Of a DNA stretch of 64,000 bases, positions 12,201-24,402 are shown one piece after another; position 1 is the first letter of the stretch, and each line of letters opens with the position of its first letter. The translations under genes and the position numbers were made by a program. Below the pieces are notes generated by a model. The model did no database searches. It worked only from the letters and a program-made list of their open reading frames with translations, and was not told where the DNA came from. The DNA comes from Cloeon dipterum. Its lineage: Eukaryota; Arthropoda; Insecta; Ephemeroptera; Baetidae. The DNA is taken from the NCBI RefSeq assembly GCF_949628265.1, contig NC_088786.1, positions 24,387,681 to 24,451,680 of the forward strand. The letters run 5' to 3'.

Positions 12201-14433
12201 TGTCCAGGTTTTTGATATAGCATCATCCATCGCACTCATTCTAAGCATAGTATACTTATTTGCTCTTTTTAATTTGTTACGCTTTTACGGCCAAACTACA
12301 CTCATATTTTACTTTAATTATTACACCCATCTATTTTATTTCAAGATTAAAATTAAACGTGTATGGTTATAATTTTTTGCTTTGTTTAAACTTTTTCCAT
12401 CTCAAATCTCAAATTACTTCCAAGTTGTGTATGCAAATTTTGTAAAGCAATGATCTATCTAATATAAAGTGGCAACGCTAGATTTATGATTTTTGTAAAC
12501 TGTACTTAGGCGTTTGTTAATCAGTTCTAATTTTAAAAATTATTTCCATGTATCAAATGAATAATATTGATTTATGTGTAAGCGTTACTAAAATTCACTA
12601 AAATAGGACTTGGGACTCCAACTGCAAGAGCTCAAAGCTTCGTGCATTCTGAACGCTGAAAAAATCAAGCTTAATATTGAAATCCTAAAAGAGAGGGACC
12701 AAGAAGCGAAAGTATTGCGCGCGAATCAGAAGAAAAAGATCAGCAAGTATAGTTTAAATTTAAATCTGATGCTTTTAACAGCATAAATTAAACAAAGACA
12801 TTATTTGTCAATAGACTTCAGGATAAATTTCGAGCATTGCAACAGGATGTAAGAAAAGAGCAGCAGCAAAGGAATTATCGGAGGAAAAATTTAAGCAGCC
12901 GAGTGAGCAAACTGAAGGCAGAAAATCTAACTTCCAACTCAGGCGAGGTGTTTAAAGCCGTGTCAAAAACACAGCTAAAATTACTGACGAATCATTACGC
13001 TAAAGAGATCACTACTCTTTTAAAAAAGGTGAAGTTTGTTTTTAATTTTGCTGCGACATTGATAACATTTCCCCAAATATTTTACATCAAAATTTGTGAC
13101 AGTCACATAGCTTTTTTATCATTTGCTGTTCTGACAAAATATTCTTAGCCTTAGCGTTGACGAGTGTAGAACGACTAAAAAAATAATAAATTGCAAACAG
13201 ATCATGGCTGTGGATGAGACAATCCACCGAGAGCAGCTTTGCATACCGTGGGGTCCGCCGGAGAACTTTGACAGCAGGCTCGCTTCGCTAGTTCACGACC
13301 TTTGCGACGGTCGGAGGTCCCTCGCTTCAACGAAATCCTCGTCCTCAGAAGCACTGCAGGAGGCCTCATCTTTGCTGCGCCGCAAAGTAATTGTTTTCAA
13401 ACTATCAATTATGCGTGGGCAGCCGCACTTCCATTAATTATCCGCGCAGGACGTGAGCGACACCGAAAGAGTGAAAAGATACATTCTAATGAAGTTCATG
13501 GACAGCACTATTGAATTTCTGGCTCCTGAAAACAAGGATTTGCAAACTGACACGCATGAGGAAAAGCAGCTGCTTGACTTGTCAGCCTGCCTTTCGGTAA
13601 AACATTGCGAATATTATAGTGCAGTCAGGTTGGAAACTATTTAACATTTTAGGCCCTCGGAATCGAGACCGATGACGAGCTGGACCAACTATTCAACACT
13701 TTAATCCAATACACGTACTGCGAGTCATGCAAGCAAAAGCCGTTCGATTTGAACGCGTTGTGTAAAAACCACAAACCCTACCTCGAGGGCAAGAGTATTT
13801 TGATCGGCTTAAAAAGGCACTTCCTGGCGAATTCAACCGATTCTGAGGACGCGGATGTGGACGAGGCGAGCAACGTGCAGTCTACTGGTAAGCGGAACGC
13901 CTGCCTCTGACGGTATTAGGCAACCCGCCGTAGAAGTGAGACGTGCTGGTTGCATAAGCTCAACATCTATGTATTTTTCAGTGCTCCAAAGAACAAGATC
14001 CAAGTCGGATGAAGTCCAAGGATGGAGCGGATTTTTGCTGCTTCTGCCCGACGATTTGGAGGACAAGTGGGATCGCCTCAGTAACGGTCTCAATCAGTAT
14101 TTAGCGGTTTTGAGCGGTAAGATATGAAATGACGTCAAATGGTAGAGGATTTGCCACAAAATTCTTCAGCAGAAAATAGATAAAATCCATTTTTTATTAA
14201 TTTTCCCAAATTTTTCATGCTTGAGTTCAATATAAACAAATGCAAATCAGTTGGTGAACAATTTAAATCGGAGCTAAACGTAATCAACTGTGACAGATCG
14301 GCGCGAAATCAACACGCAGGTTGGGCGAATCAAGAAACAAAACACTGAGTTGAGACGTCTCCTGGAGATGCATACCATGGCCAAATTGCTGAAAAAGCAG
14401 CAGGCGAGAGCGGTGTCAGAGGCGGTGGACTGA
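9202..14433 (+). CDS. DRC1: Dynein regulatory complex subunit 1 (DRC1)
   Basis: DRC1 is a coiled-coil scaffold of the nexin link (N-DRC) of motile axonemes, which in insects means sperm flagella and perhaps chordotonal cilia. Twelve coding exons join in frame: 9202-9272, 9932-10040, 10093-10297, 10363-10556, 10624-10833, 12607-12746, 12815-13028, 13201-13386, 13450-13596, 13653-13887, 13982-14116 and 14297-14433, total 1983 nt (660 aa; human 740). The N-terminus carries the family's RIHARKERIKNRL box. A long Glu/Lys/Gln-rich coiled coil follows, including the KIKLNIEILKERD stretch. The C-terminal half has the LGIETDDELDQLF and DKWDRL motifs and ends with a QNTELRRLL coiled coil. Alignment with human DRC1 is gap-free over 81 residues across the 1.8-kb intron, so no exon is missing there. 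A 52-bp intron (10041-10092) joins two reading frames. The start at 9202 is the only in-frame ATG nearby. Confidence 0.93.
9273..9931 (+). other. First intron of DRC1
   Basis: 659 bp, AT-rich, GTGAGA donor and CTATAG acceptor. No other feature seen. Confidence 0.75.
10834..12606 (+). other. Largest intron of DRC1
   Basis: 1773 bp and AT-rich. Most other introns of this gene are 52 to 180 bp, so this one has grown. It holds an imperfect foldback repeat (11252-11458), which may mark an inserted element. The ORFs at 12115-12445 are low-complexity AT-rich sequence, not exons. Confidence 0.7.
11252..11458. repeat. Imperfect inverted repeat (foldback) in a DRC1 intron
   Basis: The left arm (about 11252-11322) and right arm (about 11374-11458) are reverse complements over roughly 70 bases with scattered mismatches and small gaps. 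Shared blocks include GTTAACAGCGA-like, GATCAAGC and GGTAAATTCTTGTT. The loop is about 50 bases. Likely a remnant of a foldback or miniature transposon; no target-site duplication was identified. Confidence 0.75.
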
Positions 14434-16147
14434 AAAACGCTTTTGTATTATTAAAAATCATTTTCCATATTGCATGCCATCAGATTTAAAGAGCATTACG
14501 AATGCATGAATGCTGCGCGATCTCCGTGGAGAGCATCTTTCTCCTCCGCGCATAATAGAGGCATTGTGTTCTTAATATTGCCGTCGACTCCATTGTGTTA
14601 TTGCTCTTTTGTTCAATCACATGTTCTCAAAGACCACCTGAGTCACATTACGTTTTCTTCATTTTCATTAGCCTTTCTCATTCTCGAGCACGGGACGTTT
14701 TGTTGCATGCAGCAAACTCGTCCTCCGAGTGCAGCGAGAAAAGCTTTCTTCTCGCACGTGCGTTTGACGTTAGATTACATTTTGCAATATAATAAGTAAT
14801 AAACAGAAGATTGATAAAGAAAATGACCGATAAATATTCTGTGTAACGGCACGATACAAAGTGCGCTTGAGGCACAACTGGATTATATCAGAAAGCGCGC
14901 TACGTCACATAAATTTTCTAGTTTCCCTTCCAGATTTCAAAAGATAACTTTCAATCAGATATTAAAACGGGCTGAATAAACAATTCAGTGAAGAGTTTGC
15001 GTGCTGCGCCTTCGCCACGAATAGAACTTTGCTTTGCTTTTCAAAATTGAAACGCGCTGGTGATTGACAAGCGAGCGTCTCGCATGGCGTTTTACGACGC
15101 GTATAATTGAGCAGAAATGATGCAAAGGACGGACGGGCGTGGGCTAAGATAAAAATGCTCGCTCTCGTGTACGTAAAAGGGCTGCCAAGTTGATGGCTGC
15201 ACGTTGGAGTCTCAGGTCAGAGGTCATGTTCGTGCAGCTCGGGCCGAGCTTATTGGCCAATAAAAAGCAGCTCCCACCCATCGTGATTTCGATGCCATCG
15301 CCGTGTGTGCTGATCCTCTTTGTTTAATCACCCAACAATGCTCAGGAGTGAGCACCAACATGGCTGCCGCCGCGTCCACCCAGCCGGCTCTGACCTTCGA
15401 TGCCACCGCTTCAGACTGTGCCTGCTGCCGACTCGAAATAAAATGGCTACTGCTCAGCAACTGAATTTTGTTTTAGCTTTTTACCAACTGTTTTACAGCT
15501 AAAACAACGTTTATTTGTAATTGGCAACCTTAAATAAATTTGGAAATTACAAATTCGATATAATTATTCCAATCCGGGGGAAATCTTTGATTTTTTCCCT
15601 CTGATTGAATGTCGGAAAAAATCGAACGTTTTTTTAAAGATGTGATTTTGAAACTTTCGGAATTTACTTCCAAATGAGTGAGATTTTCATTTAATTTTTT
15701 TACCGAAAGATTTTTCTTCTCGTTCAACTTTCAATCTTCAAGAACAAGGAGTGTACATTAATTAATTTCCCTTTGAAATGTTGAAAGAGTTACAAAATCA
15801 TTTCCTGCCGTTGAGGTAGTCGTTGGAGGCTCCAAATGAAAGGTATAAAGTTACTCTCGATAAAACATGCCGGCCCCACACCTGGAGAGAGATAAATGCG
15901 GCTGACGTGAGATTTTCAGCCCCTAGGTGCGCGGGCGTGATGCTTTTTAGCGGAATTGCCTACTCACTCACTGCCAGCAAGGGTTATTTATTCATTCGTG
16001 TACTTTTTCCAGCGGGCCCTTAGATTTATGCGTGGTTTTTCACATAATCTTGCGCGCGTGTTTGGAAAGAGAGGAGACAACACACTGAGCGCGACTCGCG
16101 GCAAAGATAAAAAGCAAACAACACGTTCTCAACTCTTTATTTGAAAT
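14434..16147. other. DRC1 3' flank and start of the gene-poor region
   Basis: An ATTAAA variant polyadenylation signal lies about 20 bases after the DRC1 stop. Beyond it are mixed AT-rich and GC-richer blocks with many short ORFs on both strands, none with a recognisable family or convincing splice signals. Possibly regulatory DNA. Confidence 0.4.
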
Positions 16148-16171
16148 AGGATATTCGAGAGTGCGTGTGGT

Positions 16172-16217
<46 letters not shown>

Positions 16218-16229
16218 ATAAAATATCCT
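16148..16229. repeat. GT microsatellite framed by a short inverted repeat
   Basis: An interrupted TG/GT run covers about 16171-16216. It is framed by AGGATATT (16148-16155) and its reverse complement AATATCCT (16222-16229). Longer related blocks, TCGAGAGTG and CACTCTCGA, lie just inside on the left and farther out on the right (near 16260). Alternating purine-pyrimidine runs of this kind can adopt Z-DNA. The ORFs reading polyvaline-cysteine or polythreonine-histidine here are artefacts. Confidence 0.85.
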
Positions 16230-19200
16230 AGTTGTGCTGCGCTACATGGCACACTCTCGAAATGCACTTCCGTCCTCCTGGACTCTGTTGATTCAGCCCT
16301 TTCAAACAATGCGGCAGCCTTAAGCAATTTGCTTTTCACTTCCTCTCGAGAAAACACTTCCTTTCTGAGCAGGGGGAATCGTCAGCCCTTTTACAATTAG
16401 AAAATCCATTTCGATGTCAACAGCGATTTCTGCCGGTTTTTATTTATCTTATCACAGAGATACGCGCTTTTGGCCGCCGCACTCGCATTAAGGGGATCGA
16501 TTGCAGAGAGATTTGTGTATGTAGGGTGTCACCTGTCTGCACAGTGCACTCGAATTATCATAAGGTGGCGGTGGAACAATAGCGGGCGCACCCAGCTCGG
16601 AAACAATACCCGCAGCCGCCGAGCGATTATTAATGTGTGCGTGAAACGCAATAAGCAGCGCATGATCACCATAATTACAATGCGAACGCAACACCGAATT
16701 TGAAGAATTTACATAATGCCTGCGGGACAGGAATTTTTTTAGGAGCATATTCATGCCCCTACGGTCGAGAGTCAATGGAATAGAAAAATGAGACATTTTC
16801 AACAGTGCTGAATTGATGGGTGCTTTTCAATGTTTTTGGCATTGCAAATTCGGTTTTCCTTTTTATTTCTGAAAATTTATAATGACTGGTTAAAGAAAAA
16901 ATAGCCAACCCGCGATGATCAAACATAATTTTTATGTATTTTTGACTTAGATGAAAATAAACAAGTATAATAATTGATAAAAGTCTCTGTAAGACACATT
17001 TTTACGAGATATGCGTTGTCACGGCTTCCATTATTTTGTGTAAAAATTATTTTATCACTCACTGTAAAGCAACAAATAATCTATAGTAGCATAAAATAGA
17101 GGTCTCGCTCAGAGATTAAAGGTGGCGGCTGGCGGGACCAGCTTAGCCGAATTGTTTTTCCCCGGTGGCGGCGGCAGGCCATTTTCATCGGCGGCTGGCG
17201 CGGCTGACAATATTTTAAACGTGAAGTTTGATAAAGCTTAACAGTCCGAGCTGTAAAACCAACAAAATTGACCTTTCTCAAGCCAGCTAGATCGAAACCA
17301 ATAATTCCAAATTACCTAATAAAAATATGTTAGAGGTCTCAGGAATCAAGGTCTAGCTTATCTCAAACAAGTACCTGTTTTTATCATTCTATAGTAAAAA
17401 ATGAGCTAGAAACTTGTTTAATGTTTTTGGTGCTAAAATAGGAGACAGTTTGTCTTCATCACTGACGTGGGTCCCCTGTGGTCAGACATACATGCAATGA
17501 TAGCTCAAAATCACCACTTCCTTATATGCTTTCATTTGTCTTTGATAAATGCAAATGTGTATGTAGTATAGTTAAATCGTCTTGTTAAGTTTTCTTGAGT
17601 ATGAGAAAGTGTCACTGTAACAAGCTACCACCTGTGTGGATTGTTATTAATTGCTTTCAAAGTTTTTGTACGCTGTTAGGTGTCTTTTATTAATTAAACC
17701 TATATCTATTTTACCTTATTGTTGTTTATTCTCATCCAAGTCATAAGTACATTAATAGAACAATTAAAAAGTCACACATTTAAATTAAGATAAATGTCAC
17801 TTTCCAAAATTGAGAAACAATAGTTGTTTAGCCATATTTGTCTTTAGAATAAAATCATTTTGATACACACACCTTACAGAGACCTTTTTCGCTTTATAAA
17901 AGATTTCCCACACTGCACGTGTACAGAGAGGTACAAAGTGAGGATTAAAAGTTTAATATCTCACGTCCAAGTGAGCCGAAAAAGCTTGTTTCAGTGTCTG
18001 AGAGCCCATTTTTCTTATCTGGCCAAAAGTGAGTAGGTGGCAGGTTCAGCCAATATGCAAATAATGAGCATTATTTGCGCCGCACAGTACCTTATCCTCG
18101 AGGAGGAGAGATAATTCCCACGTGGAAATTGCCTTTTCTTGTTTTTTATCGCGTCATGAACTTTGATCCTAATTTGGCTGCGGCCGAGTTAGTCATCGGA
18201 CAGACGAGGGTGTGCGAAAGCCAGTCTATTTATTTACCTGTACACGCACGCATCATTGCACGTATTACAAAAAGAGAATTACTCTCTCGTGTCTGCCTGC
18301 GCCGGCGAGGAGAAGTATAAGTGTAAAACTTTTCAGTACGCTTCGCTTTTTCTCAGGCGGCGGCGGCAGCAGCTCTCTTCAATAATTCACTGCTCTGTGT
18401 CACGATAATTGAGCACTCGGCTTCGCAGCGCGTTAATGCGTCTCCTATGCAAATCGCACCAATGATTGATACTTCCAGCGTGTAATTATCTGCACGCAGT
18501 CGCTAGCTGTGCTACACACACAATCTTGCCTTCGCCCGCCCTCACTGATTTACCATCGGCAATCACATATTTTGTCAAAACGTAATTTACTGTTTCCTCT
18601 TCAAACAGAGACGATGCGCCTGACAAGACGTAACTGCGTGGAATCACAGTTCTCACACTTTGCCTCCATGGCCACTTGGACATTATATCATTTTCTCTGT
18701 GAGTTATATTATAGGCAGAAAATAGAAACAAAGTTGATGAATAATGTGATGTGTATTAAACCTCGTTATTGAGTTTATTAATCGTTTTTGTGTTATATTA
18801 TTATAGCTCATGTTTTTAAAACAGGATAGGTGGCAAATAATTGTTACTCCTTTAATAATAATTTCGTGTTGTAAGAAAGCAGAATTTTTCTGCTATCGAA
18901 ATCGCAACTCTTAATTGGGCATTATTTTAGTATAGTAAATTTGGCAAAAGAGCAGTAAGGATGGCTTATTGTGTCAATTTGACAGGATTAGTCGCAGGTT
19001 TTCTATATTTAATTGAGTTCAATCGATTTCCACTGCCAGTGAAGCAAAATCTTCTCCAGGTAAAGTATTGCAAACCTATAGGAAGATGGAAGATAATTTC
19101 TTTTCGTCTTCATTTTTTTCACTTTTCTCTCCCATCTAGAGTGGATCAAAGACATTTTTATAAGTTATGTAAAATTGTATATAAACAATGAAATCAATAA

Positions 19201-19521
19201 ACCACTAATTTATATATACATTAGAACATTTAATGTTAGTGGCTATAACAAGTGGTTCATCGAGTCTATTGTTTGTGGAGTTAAGCAAAAGTTTATCTAT
19301 ACAAAGTGGAATAATCAAATCAGGACTGACTGAGTAATTAGTTAAATTTCCTTTTCGCCAAATTTCTCTTGAAATTAATGAATTGTCGATGATATTTTCG
19401 CTCGATTTCGAATCCTTACTTTGATATCTATCCAACAGTGTACGAATTTATGAGTAAAATTTTCCATCTGGCGAAATGTATAAACTGGTTTTCAATAGGG
19501 AGACAGTGCTCAACAAATTGA
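16230..19521. other. Gene-poor region
   Basis: No supported gene. A compact GGCGGCTGGC-rich patch at about 17120-17210 stands out from AT-rich flanks. The phrase TAGAGGTCTC occurs on both sides of it (about 17098 and 17330), which may mark an old insertion. A short ORF at 18961 and a minus-strand ORF at 19205-19435 read somewhat like protein but match no family I recognise. Confidence 0.35.
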
Positions 19522-20449
19522 TTATTATTATTCTGTATTTATTCTGGGTTAACAATAATACACAAGACCCGACGGGCCTACAAAAGAGGCCAAGTCGGGA
19601 ATTGGCGCCTGGACAAATTAGAATAGCCGGGGTCGTCTCCGAAGGCGGGTTCAGGGCGCCGGTCCTCACTGCAATCTTGGTCCCACGTAGCCACCATCCA
19701 CCAGGAGCCGCGAGGCCTGTTCGACTGATCAGAATGATAGCCAGGAACTTCGATGTCAGCTTGGGCTGGTTTTCTCAAAGTTGACTTGGCTGAGTTAGAA
19801 GCATGGTGAGCAGCCGGGCGTTAGCCAAGGCTTGACGCTCTTCCACGCTGGCCCCCAGCAACTCGTCAGGGAGATTTGGCGCTGGAACTCGATTTCACTC
19901 CCCCGGCCGGACTTCTTCGCAGACTTAAGAGCCACCCCTCGTCCGAAAATGAATTTCTTTCTTCAGGAGTGCCGGCTGTCGCTCGTTTGATGGCAAGGTT
20001 GAGGGCACGGCGGGGTCGACTCTGGGTCGTCCCAAGCCGAGATCCCTCGATGGTCGTTGCGGTGGCCGGTTTCTTGGACGGAGAGCCGCATCCTCCGGCT
20101 AAAGAGGACTCCTCTCCGCCAAGGCAGAGCCCCTCGGCGCGATTCTGCGATGTCGCGAGCGAAAATTCGCAGGGTGCCGTTGGCGAGCTACTCGGCGCTT
20201 GTTGGTCTTTGCCATTGTTGCTTGGATGGAATCGTACTCACTCGCCGGTCAGAACTTCAAAACCAGAATTTTGGGCCGAAATCTTATTCCCCGGAAGAAA
20301 TTTTTGACGTCGATCGATGCGGCGTGAAAAGCTGAGCAAGGAGATGCCAGTTTCTTCCAGTCAAAGTTCAACGTCGGGGCCAAAAGGGGAAAATTCTGAG
20401 GAGCGAATTTGAAGTGCGTCCGTTCTTGTTGTCGGCAACAATCGGACTC
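19522..20449 (-). mobile_element. Retroposon-like unit with TAA tail, copy 1 of a tandem pair
   Basis: A 928-bp unit starting TTATTATTATTCTGTATTTA, followed directly by an almost identical copy 928 bp downstream. Read on the minus strand, it begins near TCCGATTGTTGCCGACAAC and ends with AATAAATACAG plus a short TAA/AAT repeat. That is the layout of a non-LTR retrotransposon derivative or SINE with a TAA tail. It is GC-rich compared with its flanks. Minus-strand frames contain protein-like pieces rich in Pro, Ser and Arg but broken by stops and frame changes, compatible with a decayed first ORF. A 143-aa + strand ORF (19876-20307) is open in both copies but unrecognised. A hairpin (CCCGAC...GTCGGG) lies near the tail. 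The element class is an inference. Confidence 0.7.
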
Positions 20450-21374
20450 TTATTATTATTCTGTATTTATTCTGGGTTAACAATAATACACAAGACCCGA
20501 CGGGCCTACAAAAGAGGCCAAGTCGGGAATTGGCGCCTGGACAAATTAGAATAGCCGGGGTCGTCTCCGAAGGCGGGTTCAGGGCGCCGGTCCTCACTGC
20601 AATCTTGGTCCCACGTAGCCACCATCCACCAGGAGCCGCGAGGCCTGTTCGACTGATCAGAATGATAGCCAGGAACTTCGATGTCAGCTTGGGCTGGTTT
20701 TCTCAAAGTTGACTTGGCTGAGTTAGAAGCATGGTGAGCAGCCGGGCGTTAGCCAAGGCTTGACGCTCTTCCACGCTGGCCCCCAGCAACTCGTCAGGGA
20801 GATTTGGCGCTGGAACTCGATTTCACTCCCCCGGCCGGACTTCTTCGCAGACTTAAGAGCCACCCCTCGTCCGAAAATGAATTTCTTTCTTCAGGAGTGC
20901 CGGCTGTCGCTCGTTTGATGGCAAGGTTGAGGGCACGGCGGGGTCGACTCTGGGTCGTCCCAAGCCGAGATCCCTCGATGGTCGTTGCGGTGGCCGGTTT
21001 CTTGGACGGAGAGCCGCATCCTCCGGCTAAAGAGGACTCCTCTCCGCCAAGGCAGAGCCCCTCGGCGCGATTCTGCGATGTCGCGAGCGAAAATTCGCAG
21101 GGTGCCGTTGGCGAGCTACTCGGCGCTTGTTGGTCTTTGCCATTGTTGCTTGGATGGAATCGTACTCACTCGCCGGTCAGAACTTCAAAACCAGAATTTT
21201 GGGCCGAAATCTTGTTCCCCGGAAGAAATTTTTGACGTCGATCGATGCGGCGTGAAAAACTGAGCAAGGAGATGCCAGTTTCTTCCAGTCAAAGTTCAAC
21301 GTCGGGGCCAAAAGGGGAAAATTCTGAGGAGTGAATTTGAAGTGCGTCCGTTCTTGTTGTCGGCAACAATCGGA
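20450..21374 (-). mobile_element. Retroposon-like unit with TAA tail, copy 2 of a tandem pair
   Basis: This is the second copy of the 928-bp unit, joined head to tail to the first with only CTC and a TTA run at the junction. I found three base differences by eye in about 925 bases (near 20284/21212, 20330/21258 and 20403/21331), so the duplication is recent or has been homogenised. A further TTA run (21375-21386) follows, so each copy is bounded by TTA repeats. This fits either insertion into a TTA microsatellite or unequal exchange between TTA runs. The 143-aa + strand ORF is repeated at 20804-21235. Confidence 0.7.
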
Positions 21375-24040
21375 TTATTATTATTATCATGCAAACTTTT
21401 GAGATAATTTTCTCGTAAATTTAAACGGCAACCAGGGCAAATTTAATCTCTTTCCCAATTATTAGATAATATTTTAAGTAAAAAGTAAAAAGAATTGTAT
21501 ATTTTTTCTGCACAGTTTTACTTACAATTAAAACTTATAAATTGCTGTCCGATCAATAGAAGAAGTCGTTGTAAAAAATTCTTGATTTTTTTGTTCGTGA
21601 AATGTGACTTTAGGCAGAAGTCAAAACTTGTAGCAATAATAAAATATGTAATATTTTTCACGTCAAGTCAAAGTTCTCATTTTCAAAATCTGCATGGCAA
21701 AACATATATTTAGCCTATTTCCTTTATATACACACACACCAACATCGTATTAAGTTAATTTTATTGTGCTTAAGATTAAAAATTTATTTAATTGCTGATT
21801 AGCAGGGAAATTTTACCCAATGCATCCCCACATCCATCAAAAGAAGTAACAAAGAATATCGATTGGAAATAGTTCAAATCAGAGTCTGTTGGTTCAGTTT
21901 TCTGAGAAAAATATTTGGCTGACTTTTTGTTTGTGAGTACTCATTAATACACGGATTGGCTGACAGATTGATCAATATACACTTAATCAAAAATTTAGAA
22001 ATATCGGCCCTCAAATGGGGCTTATGCAAATTCTCTTCTTAGTTTGCAAACATGATATTCAGGAAATTAAAGGATTGAACAGGATGCAAAAGGAACATAA
22101 AATGAGATTGAATAGAAATTGAGGCACGCAAATTCACCGAATTATTGCTAGGAAGCTATAAAATTGATTATTCTTTTCTATACAATTTGGTTGCCGTGTA
22201 CTTGTTGTGTTAAAAAAGAAAATATGCGAAAACCTGAGACATTTTAAGCTTTGAATCCAAATGATCCCTTTGTGTGCCTATAATTAGCAGTAAATTCTTA
22301 GAATTCATTTGAAGGAAAAATTTCAGCATCCCTCTTGAATCAACACATAGTTAAGTGTGTGTCATAAAATCGTAAAACCAGTGAGAGAGCCATGAATCAT
22401 CCACCGCTCTGAGCTAATTATCATGTAAAAGGGTTGAAGCGGGGCGACCCTAACTACTTTTTAATTTTTACGAGGGGCAATTAATCTGCGGCGGAATCAA
22501 ACGCGGCATTCCAGACGGCAGGCAGACACACACACTCGCGTACATATAATGCAGCTCAGAGAAATAAAAAGAGGCAGAGCGAGTGCATTAATTTAATGTG
22601 CCGGAGAGGACGTAACAATCGAGAAGGTTTTTATCGATGCAAAGGGTGTGACTTGGTTCGGCCAATCGGCCGCTCGGAAGGAGGTAACCCTTTGGCTGGA
22701 ATCTTTTTTATATCGGGCTGAATCAACGCCTACCTCCGAGTATAGCACAGCGGCGGAGAGGGGACTCAGGCCACGCTACTGTGCAGTTCCCACGACGGAG
22801 AAAAATTTCTCGACTCACTCACCGCTCCCAAAAGAATATTGTTCGGTAGACGCAACTGTTAAGAAATATTTTTCAGGACTGCCCACCAACAGCGAGCAGC
22901 CAGCCAGCCTCGCTCGCATCGGCCAGGAGATCTATGAGAAAGTTATTCTCCGTCGTCGTCGCCCGTCGGCTCTCGTGACCTTAAACGGCTCGGCAACCAT
23001 TAATGCTCCAGTTGTTATCGCGAGCAGCCAGCCTGATTATTATTAGATTGTTTATTCAAAATTATAATTTGATGATGGATCGAGTGTTTTGACATTAAGC
23101 CGGCCCGGCCACTGTTATCTTGTATCTAACAGCGCGCAGGCTTTGGGCTTCGCTAACGCAAAAAATACGTCATTGGATGGCGACAAGCGAGATCACATGC
23201 CACTCTCCAATTTTATTTTCCGCTTATTTCCTTGCATGCCTCCAATTACCGTGAAAGTAGAACGCAGTAAAAAGGTTTACACAAAAGGTGATGCGTAGCT
23301 AATTGAATCATTGGGTGCGTAAGCGAGGCAGCAGTGCGAAAGCCATTAAAAGCGAGTCATATAATTAACGGGGCTGTAGGTTTACTCTCGGGGCTCAGGT
23401 CGTTCGCCTGAATGCAGACTGCTTCCAAAGGAGCATGCACACGCGAGATGAGAATTATTTAAATGCTGCCTTTTGCCAGCAACAGCTCATATATTTTTAT
23501 GCCTCTGTTATGAAGCGCGTAGGGTCGTAAAACGGAGAGTGCGAGGACAAAATCTCCTAATTGTAAGAAGACTGAAGGAACAAATGAGAAACCAAGTAGT
23601 ACTCCATTGAATCAATTTTGAAATCTCTAAATGAAATTCTTTCATTAATTCTAATTGTGCTGTTTCATCTACTTGTTCTGACAATTTCCAATTTTTTCCC
23701 GATCTTATATATGAGAAGAGTAACAGGTGATGATGGATTACGTGGAGATAATTCACAAATGATGGTTTAGAGGTATTTTTAAAAGGTGGGCTATTTTAAC
23801 TTTTTAAAGCAGCATTTCATGCTGGAAAATGATTATTCATGCATTCTCCGCACTGGAATCAAACAAATAGCACGTGGTTGAGAAAAAAAGAATTTTTTTT
23901 AAAAATTGTAATCAAAGTATGCTTCCTTGGTGTACAGGAATGAGCGGGAATTTGTGTATAAATAGGGAAAAATACAGCTCGCGGTACAACGAGGAAGCTG
24001 CATTTAAATCTAAATGAAAAATCAAGGGAATCTTGTGTAC
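21375..24040. other. Gene-poor region
   Basis: Mostly AT-rich up to about 22.4 kb, then a GC-richer block (about 22.4-23.4 kb). The block contains a 132-aa + strand ORF at 22648-23046 for which I see neither a known domain nor clear splice sites, so I do not call it a gene. No RNA gene or transposon recognised. Confidence 0.35.
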
Positions 24041-24402
24041 TTATATACCCTTCATTGGTAGCTATCAACAACAGAAAAAACATGATGGCAATACCAATCG
24101 AGATTTTTAGAAATATTTTCACTCACAATGCATTGAAAGCGACAGAATTTGTTGCTGATTAACTTGTTCAAGGAGGTTTTTCTCGTAGGAAGGGTGAGTT
24201 GAGTAACAAGGTCTTTAAACCCTTCACTTTTGTCCATCTCGATATTTGCATTCGGTATATTGTCAAGCCTTTTCTGCAGTTGACGAATAAGTGTTTCTGC
24301 GGTCGTGATTTTGGTGTTGCTTGATGTTGTACTGTTGATGAGAATTAAATTGGCCGGAACAGCTGTGCTGTCCATTACAAAGAGAAGCATTTTATTTTCC
24401 AA
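24041..24402 (-). CDS. Candidate small two-exon gene, function unknown
   Basis: A minus-strand open stretch from about 24402 to 24127 reads like real protein: a Thr/Ser-rich start, then an amphipathic helix-like section containing TLIRQLQKRLDNI, ending KFCRFQC followed by Ile. It stops at a strong GTGAGT donor (24126). A good pyrimidine-rich acceptor (CTGTTGTTGATAG) lies 65 bp on, the same intron size as in the neighbouring genes. The next exon would add six residues and a TAA at 24041. The first ATG is at about 24391, but an acceptor-like ATATTAG just upstream suggests earlier exons. The C-x3-C tail hints at a small secreted peptide, but I see no good signal peptide. It could equally be a gene fragment or chance. 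Confidence 0.27.

Noticed and set aside
19205-19435. Minus-strand ORF beside the tandem retroposon, considered as part of the element
   Set aside because: It lies outside the duplicated unit and is not repeated with it; no family recognised.
22648-23046. 132-aa + strand ORF
   Set aside because: No domain, no convincing flanking splice sites, and it lies in a GC-richer block where chance ORFs are long.
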